Assembly (NCBI GenBank): GCA_945952115.1
Contig: CAMFHA010000020.1
Location: 1-34,495 of the forward strand
From: an uncultured Legionella sp.
Lineage (GTDB): Bacteria; Pseudomonadota; Gammaproteobacteria; Legionellales; Legionellaceae
Reading direction: 5' to 3'
DNA: 34,495 nt
The notes under the pieces are model-generated. The model had not been told where the DNA came from, did no database searches, and was given only the letters and a program-made list of their open reading frames with translations. Both the position numbers and the translations under genes were made by a program. Positions 14,606 to 22,574 of this stretch are shown here, one piece after another (the first letter of the stretch is position 1; the number at the start of each line of letters is the position of its first letter).

Positions 14606-15823
14606 ATGAAAGCCAAAATTAATAATACCCTAGTAAAAAAGCTAGCTCCAGAGGACAAAGAATATGAAGTCCATGACACCGATTTAAAAGGATTTCTGCT
14701 TAGAGTTTTTCCCTCTGGCACAATGCGCTATGTATGCCAATATAAAAGAGGCGGCAAGATAAATATTGGGACCGTGGGGGTAATTACACCAGCCCAGGCC
14801 CGGGAAAAAGCTGTTGAGATCTTGAATGATTTTAATAAAGGTATTGATCCGAAAGCTAAAAGAGGGACTAACAAGCCTAAGACGTTAGAAGAGTTCTTTG
14901 AAAATGAGTATAAAGCTTGGGTATTAACTCACCATAAAAGAGGGAGTAAAACGCTCGCAACAATTACACGTTGCTTTGATAAATTATTTTCTAAGTCCTT
15001 AGAAGAAATAACACCTTCTATTATAGAGCAATGGCGCATCAAGCGTTTAAATGAGGGCATTTCGAATGCCACACTCAATCGAGATATTGGTACATTAAAA
15101 TCCTTATTTACTAAGGCCGTAGAATGGGGAGTTATTAAAGAAAATCCATTAAAAAATTTAAAGCTTTCTAAAATAGATAGAGCACCTAAAGTGCGTTATT
15201 TATCTTTTGATGAAGAAAAAAATTTACGACAAGCTTTATTGGAGAGAGAGGAACAATTAAAACAAGATAGGAGGAGAGGTAACGAGTGGAGGCAAGCACG
15301 TGGATATGAGCTGCTTCCTGAGCGCGAAGGAGAGGCATTTTGTGATTATTTAGCACCTATGGTTTTAATTTCAATTAACACAGGATTGAGGCAAGGTGAA
15401 CTGTTTCATTTAACTTGGGAAATGATCGATTTACAAGAACGCTCCATCATTATTGCTGGTCAAATTACAAAAAATAGTAGCTCGCGCTATATACCTTTAA
15501 ATAACGAAGCTTACAAAATAATAAAGCAACTTTATGAAAAAAGTGATTCAAAGAAAGGACTTGTATTTCTTAGTAAAGACAATAAGCCCTTTAATAATAT
15601 TAAACGATCGTGGACAACACTATTAAAAAACTCAGGAATAACTCAATTTCGATGGCATGATTTACGACATCACTTTGCTAGTAAACTGGTTATGGCTGGT
15701 ATTGATTTGAATACTGTACGGGAGTTATTAGGACATTCCGATATTAAAATGACTTTAAGGTATGCTCATTTGGCACCGGAACATAAAATTAATGCGGTTA
15801 AAAGGATTGATTGGATCGTGTGA
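14606..15823 (+). CDS. Tyrosine recombinase/integrase of element B
   Basis: This 405-residue site-specific recombinase has an N-terminal arm-binding domain (~1-85, YEVHDTDLKGFLLRVFPSG), a core-binding domain (~95-185) and a catalytic domain. Arg is in NTGLRQGELFHLTW (~262), HDLRHHFASKL follows (~351-361), then LGHSDIKMTLRYAH with the His (~377) and the Tyr nucleophile nearby. It is a different subtype from the element A enzyme. It lies about 2 kb from the second att repeat with only the AbiE genes between. A terminator-like hairpin follows. It is probably functional. Confidence 0.95.
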   Translation: MKAKINNTLVKKLAPEDKEYEVHDTDLKGFLLRVFPSGTMRYVCQYKRGGKINIGTVGVITPAQAREKAVEILNDFNKGIDPKAKRGTNKPKTLEEFFENEYKAWVLTHHKRGSKTLATITRCFDKLFSKSLEEITPSIIEQWRIKRLNEGISNATLNRDIGTLKSLFTKAVEWGVIKENPLKNLKLSKIDRAPKVRYLSFDEEKNLRQALLEREEQLKQDRRRGNEWRQARGYELLPEREGEAFCDYLAPMVLISINTGLRQGELFHLTWEMIDLQERSIIIAGQITKNSSSRYIPLNNEAYKIIKQLYEKSDSKKGLVFLSKDNKPFNNIKRSWTTLLKNSGITQFRWHDLRHHFASKLVMAGIDLNTVRELLGHSDIKMTLRYAHLAPEHKINAVKRIDWIV

Positions 15824-15844
15824 TTATGGTGGTGTGTATGGTTA

Positions 15845-15874
15845 GAGGTGAACAATGTGTGCTCACCTATTTTT
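15845..15874 (+). terminator. Probable rho-independent terminator after integrase B
   Basis: AGGTGA and TCACCT arms, with extra CA/TG pairs inside after one mismatch, are followed by ATTTTT. It lies 20 bases after the integrase stop codon, just before the converging pseudogene. Confidence 0.6.
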
Positions 15875-15876
15875 CG

Positions 15877-16274
15877 TTAAATATTATAAAAGGCCTTCTC
15901 TGCCGCGCACTCTTGTGAGTTATATATATCGCTACATTCTGCTTTATTTTTACCAAATCCCGAAAATAACCAGTTACTTCCAATAACGTTAGTAACATTT
16001 CTGATTATAATAATGCTATTGTCATTATAAAAACATTGGAGTGAGTAAAATTCGGAAGTCCCAAATTTATTTTTATGAGCCACAATGGAGCTCAAAGGAA
16101 ATTCTTTTAACCATTAAAGGGAGGAAGTGATCCTTCAGCTTGAATAAGCCATTCTGTTGAAGAAATATTGCAACTTCCCTTTTCATAATCACATATAAGT
16201 GTTTGAGGGCAAAAGATCATTGAAAATGAATTAAAAGAGATGAGTATCATTAAAAAAAATAATATTTTTTTCAT
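15877..16274 (-). pseudogene. Frameshifted small secreted protein
   Basis: The minus-strand ATG at 16274 opens a reading frame with a good signal peptide (MKKILFFLMILISFNSFS) and a Cys-rich start (FCPQTLICDYEKGSC). It continues to about residue 55 and then stops at a TAA. A single missing base near 16104-16111 (GGTTAAAA in place of a likely GGTTTAAAA) joins it to the second frame: LKEFPLSSIVAHK, then a ~70-residue tail with NWLFSGFGKNKAECSD. The rebuilt product is about 132 residues with six or more Cys. It resembles small periplasmic or secreted Cys-rich proteins I associate with Legionella, but its function is unknown. A sequencing error remains possible. Confidence 0.72.
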
Positions 16275-16591
16275 TGTTATAAACCTTAGTTTTTAGTTAA
16301 TTATTACTCCTCGCTGTTTTTATTAATTCCTGATCATATTTTATACTTTGTTGGTTTTTTATGAAAGGAGTTATTTAGTTATTGTATTGTTTTTTACTTG
16401 TTTTCATAGTTTAAGCAAGGTAAATACTTTGTATTTGACTCAAATAGTAGTTTAAAAAAATTTTTCTATTTTTTTAGAGGTACCTTAGCTCTCCTTAGAT
16501 TTAATCATTTTTTAATGCAACAAGTATCACTAAATAGTAAGAATACGCAATACTAGTTGATTAGCTTTATTAAGGTACTTATGCACTAATT
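16275..16591. other. AT-rich intergenic region
   Basis: About 317 bp lie between the secreted-protein pseudogene and the GST gene, both on the minus strand. It should hold the pseudogene's promoter and the end of the GST transcript. Long A and T runs are present, but no convincing hairpin terminator, RNA gene or ORF is seen. Confidence 0.4.
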
Positions 16592-17272
16592 TTATTTATG
16601 CTGATTGAATAAAATTTTTTTTGCTTCATCTGTTAAATTTAAATCAACATTTAATTGGCTGGCTTTTTCATAAGTCCTCTTAACTGCAGGGCGTTCCTGC
16701 ATTCTTAAAAACCATTTTTTTAAGTAAGGAAAATCATTTAAATTTTGGTGTTGTTTTTCAAAAGGAACTATCCACGGATAACAAGCCATATCGGCAATTG
16801 AATATTCATGCGCTATATAATCTCTATTAGCTAGTTGTCTATTAAGAACTCCATACAACCTAGATGTTTCTTTTACATATCGTTCAACAGCATAAGTTAA
16901 ATCTTTAGCATGCTGGCTAAAATGATGGTTTTGTCCAGCCATAGGACCTAGTCCAGCTACTTGCCAAAATAACCACTGGATAGCTTCAAATCGAGAGTGA
17001 ATTTCAGTAGATAAGAATAAACCAGTTTTTTCTGCCAGATAAAGTAAAATGGCTCCAGATTCGAATATAGATATAGATTGTTTGTTGTTTTTGGGGTTGT
17101 GATCTACTAAAGCAGGCATGCGGTTATTGGGAGATATACGTAAGAAATCTTCAGAAAATTGCTCCCCTTTAAGAATATTAACTAATTTAAGCTGATAAGA
17201 TAAATTAGCTTCTTCTAAAAATAGTGTAATTTTATGCCCATTAGGAGTAGGCCAATAATAAAGATCTATCAT
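16592..17272 (-). CDS. Glutathione S-transferase (YfcG/YghU-like)
   Basis: This 226-residue cytosolic GST has an N-terminal thioredoxin fold, LYYWPTPNGHKITLFLEEA, with the TPNG turn typical of the YfcG/YghU (Nu-class) group. It continues with the cis-Pro NNRMPALVD (~residue 49-57) and IFESGAILLYLAEKTG (the ES glutathione-binding pair, ~69-84). The all-helical C-terminal domain has IADMACYPWIVPF. Nu-class enzymes act as disulfide reductases in oxidative-stress defence. It lies only 5 bases after the repressor gene on the same strand, so the repressor's promoter probably drives both. It may be cargo that helps the host under stress. Confidence 0.93.
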   Translation of the reverse strand: MIDLYYWPTPNGHKITLFLEEANLSYQLKLVNILKGEQFSEDFLRISPNNRMPALVDHNPKNNKQSISIFESGAILLYLAEKTGLFLSTEIHSRFEAIQWLFWQVAGLGPMAGQNHHFSQHAKDLTYAVERYVKETSRLYGVLNRQLANRDYIAHEYSIADMACYPWIVPFEKQHQNLNDFPYLKKWFLRMQERPAVKRTYEKASQLNVDLNLTDEAKKILFNQHK

Positions 17273-17277
17273 GGAAT

Positions 17278-17949
17278 TTAGTCCTGTTGAGCTGGATTAA
17301 ATTTCCAGCGGTGCCAAATAATAGGAGTCGCTGTCAAGATTTTTTTTGCAAAAATTACAGGCTCTTCTATTTCTGTTTGTGCATTCAAGCAAACTAAAGC
17401 ATAACTATTTTTTCTTTGGATTAATCTACGGAAATAGATTCCTTCAGAAATTTCCACAATACAATCTTGTCCTAGACATTTTTCTATATCTGGTGTCATG
17501 AAATATTGGATACCACCAACAAAATCACCCATAGAGTAGGTTGGTTCCATCGTGTCGTCTGAAACCATGATTACAATAGCGTTAGGGTTATTTGATTTAA
17601 AGAAATCTATTTCTTTTTGAATGGTATTTTCGCCCTGAAGTAGGGGGGCAATATTTTTATCATGAGTGGGGTAGGGGGAAAAGTCAGTGTTTACCAAGGA
17701 AGGGCTTTTTCCATAGCCATTAAGTAACCATTGAGTTGAGCAGATTACGCCTGTTTCATGGAGCACTTCTACTAATTTCGATGCCGCTTTTTCTGGTAAT
17801 GGATTTCTTCCTAACTCCCAAGACTGAAGCGTATGCATACTGATCCCGTACTTACTTTCTAAGTCTTTTCGAGTTATGCCAGCCAGGCTTCTAGCTGTTT
17901 TAAGCCGTCTACCAATATTTATTGGATTGTCTTGAGTATTGTGTTCCAT
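17278..17949 (-). CDS. lvrR: C1/LexA-like element repressor with altered S24 domain
   Basis: This 223-residue protein has an N-terminal XRE helix-turn-helix (IGRRLKTARSLAGITRKDLE, SMHTLQSWELGRNPLPEKAA) and a C-terminal S24/LexA-fold domain. In the catalytic motif the expected G-D-S-M is D-D-T-M (VSDDTMEPTYSMGDFVGG, ~residues 128-145), so the nucleophilic Ser is a Thr. The Lys position reads YFRRLI. Self-cleavage is therefore doubtful. It is divergent from lvrA across an operator array and matches the repressor (LvrR) position of the lvrRABC clusters described on Legionella islands. The symbol rests on that context. It is co-transcribed with the GST. Confidence 0.75.
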   Translation of the reverse strand: MEHNTQDNPINIGRRLKTARSLAGITRKDLESKYGISMHTLQSWELGRNPLPEKAASKLVEVLHETGVICSTQWLLNGYGKSPSLVNTDFSPYPTHDKNIAPLLQGENTIQKEIDFFKSNNPNAIVIMVSDDTMEPTYSMGDFVGGIQYFMTPDIEKCLGQDCIVEISEGIYFRRLIQRKNSYALVCLNAQTEIEEPVIFAKKILTATPIIWHRWKFNPAQQD

Positions 17950-17967
17950 AGAACCCCAAAATATTTC

Positions 17968-18057
17968 ATACCAATAACACGTAATAATATTTACATTATA
18001 CGCGTTATAGGTATAATGTTATTGATATAGGTATTATTACATACCTTGCGTAGGTAT
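17968..18057. promoter_or_regulatory. GGTAT operator array between lvrR-like gene and lvrA
   Basis: Five GGTAT/ATACC half-sites occur at 17968, 18010, 18030, 18041 and 18053. They form the inverted pairs AGGTAT-N6-ATACCT and ATACCT-N5-AGGTAT, and the same-strand sites are 20 and 23 bp apart, about two helical turns. ACGCGT is at 17999-18004. The array lies within the 176-bp divergent promoter region, as expected for a C1-like repressor that controls both directions. Confidence 0.65.
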
Positions 18058-18125
18058 ATAAGCTCTCAATTATGAGGGTTAAATACCGTAATTAAACTGA
18101 TGTTAATAATGGATAAGAGTATTAC

Positions 18126-18989
18126 ATGGATTTTTTACTTAATCAAAAGGAGTTAGCTGCCTTGGATGGGTTACCTCATATACAGCAGTTAGCTTATTTA
18201 AGAGGGATACGACCTTATATGGACGTTAAAACAGGTTTGGTTGGTGTTAAAAGACGGATAAGCCATCAGTCTATTTCTGAACAACTATATATTGAGCCAA
18301 GACCCGGGATCAAAAGCCAGAGTTTTTCTAGAGATCAGGTTCGGCGCGCTGTTGCAGGCTTAGCTCGTGCTGGGATTGTCGTTGTTCATTCAGAGGACAT
18401 GCATTTAATTTTAAAATGCGAATTAGCAACAATGGGTTATTCTGTCCAAAATAAAGCCGCCATAAATCCGCCACAGAAAGCCACCATAAAGCCACCCATT
18501 ACAAGCCTTATCAACACTGAGTTTTCTGAAGTTGAGGTTGAGAATGCCGCCATAGCAAAACCCTCAAAAGCCGCCATACCTCTTAATAAAGATAATTATT
18601 ATATTTATTTATTAGCGCAATTCGAACAATTTTGGTCGCTGTATCCAGAGCAAAAATCAAAGAGCAATGCTCAAGCAGCTTTTGAGCAACTAAGACCAAA
18701 CGCAGAACTCTTTCAGCAAATCATGCAGGCCTTAGAGCAACAAATTCAGCATCGAGACAAGCTTCAGGCACAAGGCACTTGGGTGCCACCTTGGAAATAC
18801 CCAGCAAACTGGCTAGTGCAGCGGTGTTGGGAAGATAGTTTATTTATGGACGCACCACGGGAGATACCCCATGCAAAGCATGAAAAAAATACTAGAGCAG
18901 GCAACACCAGCGCAGACTTGTTCTGCCCTCCCTGTGATGAAGAAGAGTCACGAGCAAGCAATGTCATCTCCATCTTGCGATGCCAGTAA
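18126..18989 (+). CDS. lvrA: LvrA, regulatory/replication-like protein of the lvh locus
   Basis: This 287-residue protein has an N-terminal ~105 residues resembling a winged-helix replication domain (DQVRRAVAGLARAGIVVVHS). A linker has KAAI/KATI repeats. The C-terminal domain follows the FEQFWSLYPEQKSKSNAQAA ... GTWVPPWKYPANWL ... WED pattern seen in phage replication-initiator and DnaT-like proteins. It is the first gene of the long lvr/lvh operon and divergent from the repressor. Its position and order (lvrA-lvrB-csrA paralogue-lvhB2) identify it. Its molecular role is not established. Confidence 0.8.
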   Translation: MDFLLNQKELAALDGLPHIQQLAYLRGIRPYMDVKTGLVGVKRRISHQSISEQLYIEPRPGIKSQSFSRDQVRRAVAGLARAGIVVVHSEDMHLILKCELATMGYSVQNKAAINPPQKATIKPPITSLINTEFSEVEVENAAIAKPSKAAIPLNKDNYYIYLLAQFEQFWSLYPEQKSKSNAQAAFEQLRPNAELFQQIMQALEQQIQHRDKLQAQGTWVPPWKYPANWLVQRCWEDSLFMDAPREIPHAKHEKNTRAGNTSADLFCPPCDEEESRASNVISILRCQ

Positions 18990-19317
18990 AGAACATAAGC
19001 GAATTGACTTATTGTTCTCCAAGTTTGCTGCCTTCTATGGGCATATTTGGCGAAGCCAGTTTAAAGATGAAGTGTTTTTAAAGTTTGCCAAAAAAGAATG
19101 GCATGAAGGATTAAGTGGATTTGCAGACGAAATATTAAGTGAGGCCATTCTTGGCTGTAGAGAGCAGTATGAAATGCCTCCTACCTTGCCGCAAATGATT
19201 TACTACTGCAAACAAATTAAAAAAAGAAAAGAATTTCGAGTAGAAGAGGAATACATCAGAGCACAAGAATCTATTGTTGCCTTCAATATAAAACAGTGTT
19301 TGAAGCATTTAGCTTAA
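18871..19317 (+). CDS. lvrB: LvrB, conserved lvh-locus protein
   Basis: This 148-residue cytoplasmic protein has a helical central part, FSKFAAFYGHIWRSQFKDE ... KKEWHEGLSGF ... MPPTLPQMIYYCK. It looks like phage replication accessory proteins, but no function can be stated. The ATG at 18871 overlaps lvrA by 119 bases, so the first ~40 residues are encoded in two frames. A shorter start at 18937 (MKKSHEQ) is possible and would leave a 53-base overlap. It sits just before the csrA paralogue. Confidence 0.75.
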   Translation: MQSMKKILEQATPAQTCSALPVMKKSHEQAMSSPSCDASKEHKRIDLLFSKFAAFYGHIWRSQFKDEVFLKFAKKEWHEGLSGFADEILSEAILGCREQYEMPPTLPQMIYYCKQIKKRKEFRVEEEYIRAQESIVAFNIKQCLKHLA

Positions 19318-19331
19318 AAAAGGAGAGTGCC

Positions 19332-19529
19332 ATGTTGGTTTTAACCAGAAAAGCAGGACAGCAAATTTTTATGGATAAGGGTCGTATTCAAATGAAGGTG
19401 ATTAAGATTGAGGATGGCATCATTAGCCTAGGAATTGATGCGCCCTTGCATATTGATATTGCCAGAGAAGAAGTTTTTTCTCAAAGTCTTGCCCAAGAAA
19501 AGCTAGCGTCACTAAATCGAGGTGCATGA
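19332..19529 (+). CDS. lvrC: CsrA paralogue LvrC/CsrT
   Basis: This 65-residue CsrA-family protein has MLVLTRKAGQQIFM at the N-terminus and IDIAREEVF near residues 42-50, matching the RNA-binding strand and Arg44 region of CsrA (IHREEI). CsrA proteins bind GGA motifs in mRNA leaders. Element-borne copies of this kind (CsrT) are reported from Legionella integrative elements, where they are linked to control of transfer or life-cycle traits. ATG 19332 was chosen because AAAGGAG lies about 8 bases before it and MLVLTRK is the universal start of the family. It overlaps no neighbour and sits between lvrB and lvhB2. Confidence 0.92.
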   Translation: MLVLTRKAGQQIFMDKGRIQMKVIKIEDGIISLGIDAPLHIDIAREEVFSQSLAQEKLASLNRGA

Positions 19530-19530
19530 G

Positions 19531-19821
19531 ATGAATTCATTTAAAAAAATGAAGCAAGGAATCTCTTTGGGTTGTTTGATGGCTGCTTGCGTTTTATTTC
19601 CTTGTACTTCAGAAGCCCAAAGTATTGAAAGCATTACCAATCGCACTACTCATTATCTTCAAGGAAGTCTTGCGCGCTCTATTGGTGTAGCGTGCATCAT
19701 AATCGCAGGTTATCTGTGCTTATACCGCCAAAAATTTCCCAAAGAATATTTTTCGATGATTTTGGTAGGTCTTGGCATCATCTTTGGCGGCTCTACTTTA
19801 TATAACACCCTTATTGGGTAG
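19531..19821 (+). CDS. lvhB2: LvhB2, VirB2-type pilin subunit
   Basis: This 96-residue pre-pilin has an N-terminal signal sequence (about 1-32, ending SEAQS) and two hydrophobic helices: SIGVACIIIAGYLCLY (~51-66) and MILVGLGIIFGGSTLY. This is the normal VirB2 layout. Subunits assemble into the conjugative pilus of the type IVA system. ATG 19531 has GAGGTG about six bases upstream; the GTG at 19522 overlaps the lvrC stop and is less likely. It is the first structural gene of the lvh system, which has no virB1. Confidence 0.88.
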   Translation: MNSFKKMKQGISLGCLMAACVLFPCTSEAQSIESITNRTTHYLQGSLARSIGVACIIIAGYLCLYRQKFPKEYFSMILVGLGIIFGGSTLYNTLIG

Positions 19822-19831
19822 GGGGGCTCAA

Positions 19832-20113
19832 GTGAGCACATTAAAGAGCAGCTCCATTTTTAATGCACTAACAAGACCTGCGATGACAATGGGCGTTAGC
19901 TTTGAATACCACATCATCAACCTTATGGTGTCTATGTGTGCGTTTATCGGATTTTCTCCACTTTATGGCCTAGTTTTTATTCCTCTGCATGTATTTGGCT
20001 GGTTGGTCTGTCGTTATGACCTCCATTTTTTTACGATTTGCGCCAAATGCTATTTATTGCCTCATGCCCCAAATCGAACTCTTTGGAAGGTGCGCGCTTA
20101 TGAACCGTTTTAA
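19832..20113 (+). CDS. lvhB3: LvhB3, VirB3-type inner-membrane protein
   Basis: This 93-residue VirB3 family protein has the N-terminal FNALTRPAMTMGVSFEYHII motif (NxLTRPxx-GV), followed by a long hydrophobic hairpin (LMVSMCAFIGFSPLYGLVF and a second span). It then has a basic/aromatic tail typical of VirB3. It docks with VirB4 at the base of the inner-membrane complex. GTG 19832 was chosen behind a G-rich site; the longer frame would read through lvhB2. It overlaps lvhB4 by 14 bases. Confidence 0.88.
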   Translation: MSTLKSSSIFNALTRPAMTMGVSFEYHIINLMVSMCAFIGFSPLYGLVFIPLHVFGWLVCRYDLHFFTICAKCYLLPHAPNRTLWKVRAYEPF

Positions 20114-22574
20114 GCTAGTAAAGCCTGTTGCTCAAGAAGCAAGAGTCTCAGATAACGTTCCTATAACACATCTTAACTCACCCAGTATTTTTGAGTCTCA
20201 ATTGGGATTAGTGGGGTCGGTATTGAGGATAGAGGGTATTTCTTTTGAGGTGGCAGAACCAGAACTACTCAATCACCAGCTATTTTTGCTACATCAAGCA
20301 TTGATAGGTCTAGATTCCCGTTTTATTGTCTATGTGACTACTCATCGTCATAAAGTCTCATGTGCCTTAACAGGGCAATTTACCTCAGACTTTGCGCGCA
20401 ACCTTGATGCGCGTTATCACCAACGCTTTGCCAATAAGAAGGCGTATAAAAATAACTTGTATTTAACTGTTGTATTAAAAGGAGATAACTCCAATAAAAC
20501 CAGTACCTGGCTTGAGCGAATAAAAAATATTGGTCATATCAATACTGAGCTAAAGCAACTGCATCGAGAAAAAAACTGTACTGTGCTTCAAAATACCGTA
20601 TGTCAATTACAAGCTAATTTAGCTTCTTTTGGCGCAACGCTTTTAGGAGCTCAGGATAAAGAGCTAGGTTATAGCGAATTGTTAGCGCTTCTTGGTCTAG
20701 TAGTTAATGGGGGACAAACACTTAACTTTCATCAACCCCTTTATAATCCACCTATTGCCAAAACCATCCCTGAAACGTTTAAAAAAGAAAGCCTCTATCC
20801 TCAAGGTCATCTTGGCCAATACCTAAGCCGTTATCAACTGCTTTTTGGTGAATACATCCAATTTCAAGGTAACACCCTTCAAGAATGTAGTTTTGGAGCA
20901 CTACTGTCATTAAAAAAATACCCAACGCATACAGTAAGTATTTTATTAGATAACTTACTTTCACTAGATGGTGAGTTTATTTCCACCCACACCTTTGCCC
21001 CCATTGGTCGAGACAGTGCCTTGGATAGAATTACTAAAAAGCGCTCTAAATTAATTAATGCAGAAGATAAAGCCATTAGCCAAATGGAGGCCTTAACCCA
21101 TTTAGAAGATGGGATTGCCAGTGAAACTCTATTACTTGGGGCTCATCATCATACCTTAATGCTTCTTGCGCCCAATAAAGACATGTTGGATGAGCTTATA
21201 TTAGAGGCCAACAAACGTTATGCCAGTAGCGGTATTGTCGCGGTTAAAGAAACCCTTGGCCAAGAGCCTGCTTTTTGGAGCCAAATTCCCTGTAATCCTC
21301 ATTTTATAGCACGTGCCTCACTCATCACCTCAGAAAATTTTGCTGAATTTTGCTCCTTACATAACACAAAGAGCGGTGATGCCGGTGAACACTTCTTAGG
21401 CGGGGCTGTTACAATCCTTGAATCTCCATCGAAAACGCCTGTGTATTTTAATTACCATGTGCGCGGTTCACGTACCAATCCTACTAAAGGACACGCTGCA
21501 ATATTTGGCGGAAATAATGCGGGTAAAACCACCTTGGTTAATTTTTTAGATGCGCAAATGGGACGTTTGGGTGGTCGATGTTTTATGTTAGATAGAGATG
21601 AATCTTCTAAAATATACATCCTAGCCTCAGGCAACAGCAGCTATAGCAAAATAGCGCCATCAAGTGCTGTTGCCATGAATCCTTTACAGCTTCTCGACAC
21701 CCCAGAAAACCGCTCCTTTCTAAAATCATGGTTTGCAACCTTACTTTTAGAAGAAAATGAGCAAACAATTCCTAGTCACATTGCTGAAATAATTAATGAT
21801 TGCATTGATTACGCCTACGAGCAATTAGCACCAGAATACAGAACCTTAAGCATCTTAAGTCACTATTTACCTATTGATTTTCCACGCTGGCCGCATCTTA
21901 AACGTTGGCTTAAAAAAGATACTTTGCGAATTGATGGCGAGTTCCATTGGCTGTTTGATAATGAGTCCGATGCGCTTAATCTTGATTTTGATAAAGTAGG
22001 ATTTGATGTTACCTATCTTATGGACCAAGCTCCTCAACTCATCGCAACGCCCGTATACCTGTATTTATTACACCGCATGCGCCAATGCCTTGATGGACGC
22101 TTAACCTCCTTTATCTTGGCTGAAGCTTGGCAATTATTTTCTTCCCCATTTTGGGAAAAAACACTCAAAGAGTGGCTGCCTACTATTCGCAAAAAGAACG
22201 GCCATTTTATTTTTGATACCCAATCACCTCAAACTATCATTAACTCACCTATTAGACATATTGTTCTTGATAACTTAGCAACCTTGATTGTGTTTCCTAA
22301 TCCACGCGCTGAGAAAGAAACCTACATGGACGCATTAAAGCTGACCCAATCAGAGTTTGATGCAGTTAAAGACGCGACTGCCGAATCCAGAATTTTTCTC
22401 TACAAACAAGAACATGAATCGATGTTATGTCGTCTTGATTTAAGCGACTTAAAAGAATACATCCGCGTACTCTCGGCTAATACCAATTCAGTAAAACTAG
22501 TAGATGAATTAATAGAAGAATATGGAAGCCATCCCAATCAATGGTTGACCGCCTTCTTTGAGAGGAGCGCCTAA
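20100..22574 (+). CDS. lvhB4: LvhB4, VirB4-type secretion ATPase
   Basis: This 824-residue ATPase powers pilus biogenesis and substrate transfer. The N-terminal half is the CagE/TrbE/VirB domain. The C-terminal ATPase domain has Walker A FGGNNAGKTTLVNF (~residues 470-483), the DRDESSKIYILA strand, Walker B-like TSFILAEAWQLFS (~670-682) and the QSPQTIINS motif (~708-716) characteristic of VirB4. ATG 20100 (MNRFKLVKPV) is taken as the start because the longer reading lies within lvhB3. It overlaps lvhB5 by one base. Confidence 0.95.
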   Translation: MNRFKLVKPVAQEARVSDNVPITHLNSPSIFESQLGLVGSVLRIEGISFEVAEPELLNHQLFLLHQALIGLDSRFIVYVTTHRHKVSCALTGQFTSDFARNLDARYHQRFANKKAYKNNLYLTVVLKGDNSNKTSTWLERIKNIGHINTELKQLHREKNCTVLQNTVCQLQANLASFGATLLGAQDKELGYSELLALLGLVVNGGQTLNFHQPLYNPPIAKTIPETFKKESLYPQGHLGQYLSRYQLLFGEYIQFQGNTLQECSFGALLSLKKYPTHTVSILLDNLLSLDGEFISTHTFAPIGRDSALDRITKKRSKLINAEDKAISQMEALTHLEDGIASETLLLGAHHHTLMLLAPNKDMLDELILEANKRYASSGIVAVKETLGQEPAFWSQIPCNPHFIARASLITSENFAEFCSLHNTKSGDAGEHFLGGAVTILESPSKTPVYFNYHVRGSRTNPTKGHAAIFGGNNAGKTTLVNFLDAQMGRLGGRCFMLDRDESSKIYILASGNSSYSKIAPSSAVAMNPLQLLDTPENRSFLKSWFATLLLEENEQTIPSHIAEIINDCIDYAYEQLAPEYRTLSILSHYLPIDFPRWPHLKRWLKKDTLRIDGEFHWLFDNESDALNLDFDKVGFDVTYLMDQAPQLIATPVYLYLLHRMRQCLDGRLTSFILAEAWQLFSSPFWEKTLKEWLPTIRKKNGHFIFDTQSPQTIINSPIRHIVLDNLATLIVFPNPRAEKETYMDALKLTQSEFDAVKDATAESRIFLYKQEHESMLCRLDLSDLKEYIRVLSANTNSVKLVDELIEEYGSHPNQWLTAFFERSA

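Noticed and set aside
19296..19331. 12-residue extension of the CsrA paralogue
   Set aside because: The family begins MLVLTRK, and AAAGGAG precedes the ATG at 19332; the extension overlaps lvrB.
19989..20099. N-terminal extension of LvhB4
   Set aside because: These 37 codons lie in another frame of lvhB3, and the ATG at 20100 begins a typical VirB4 N-terminus.
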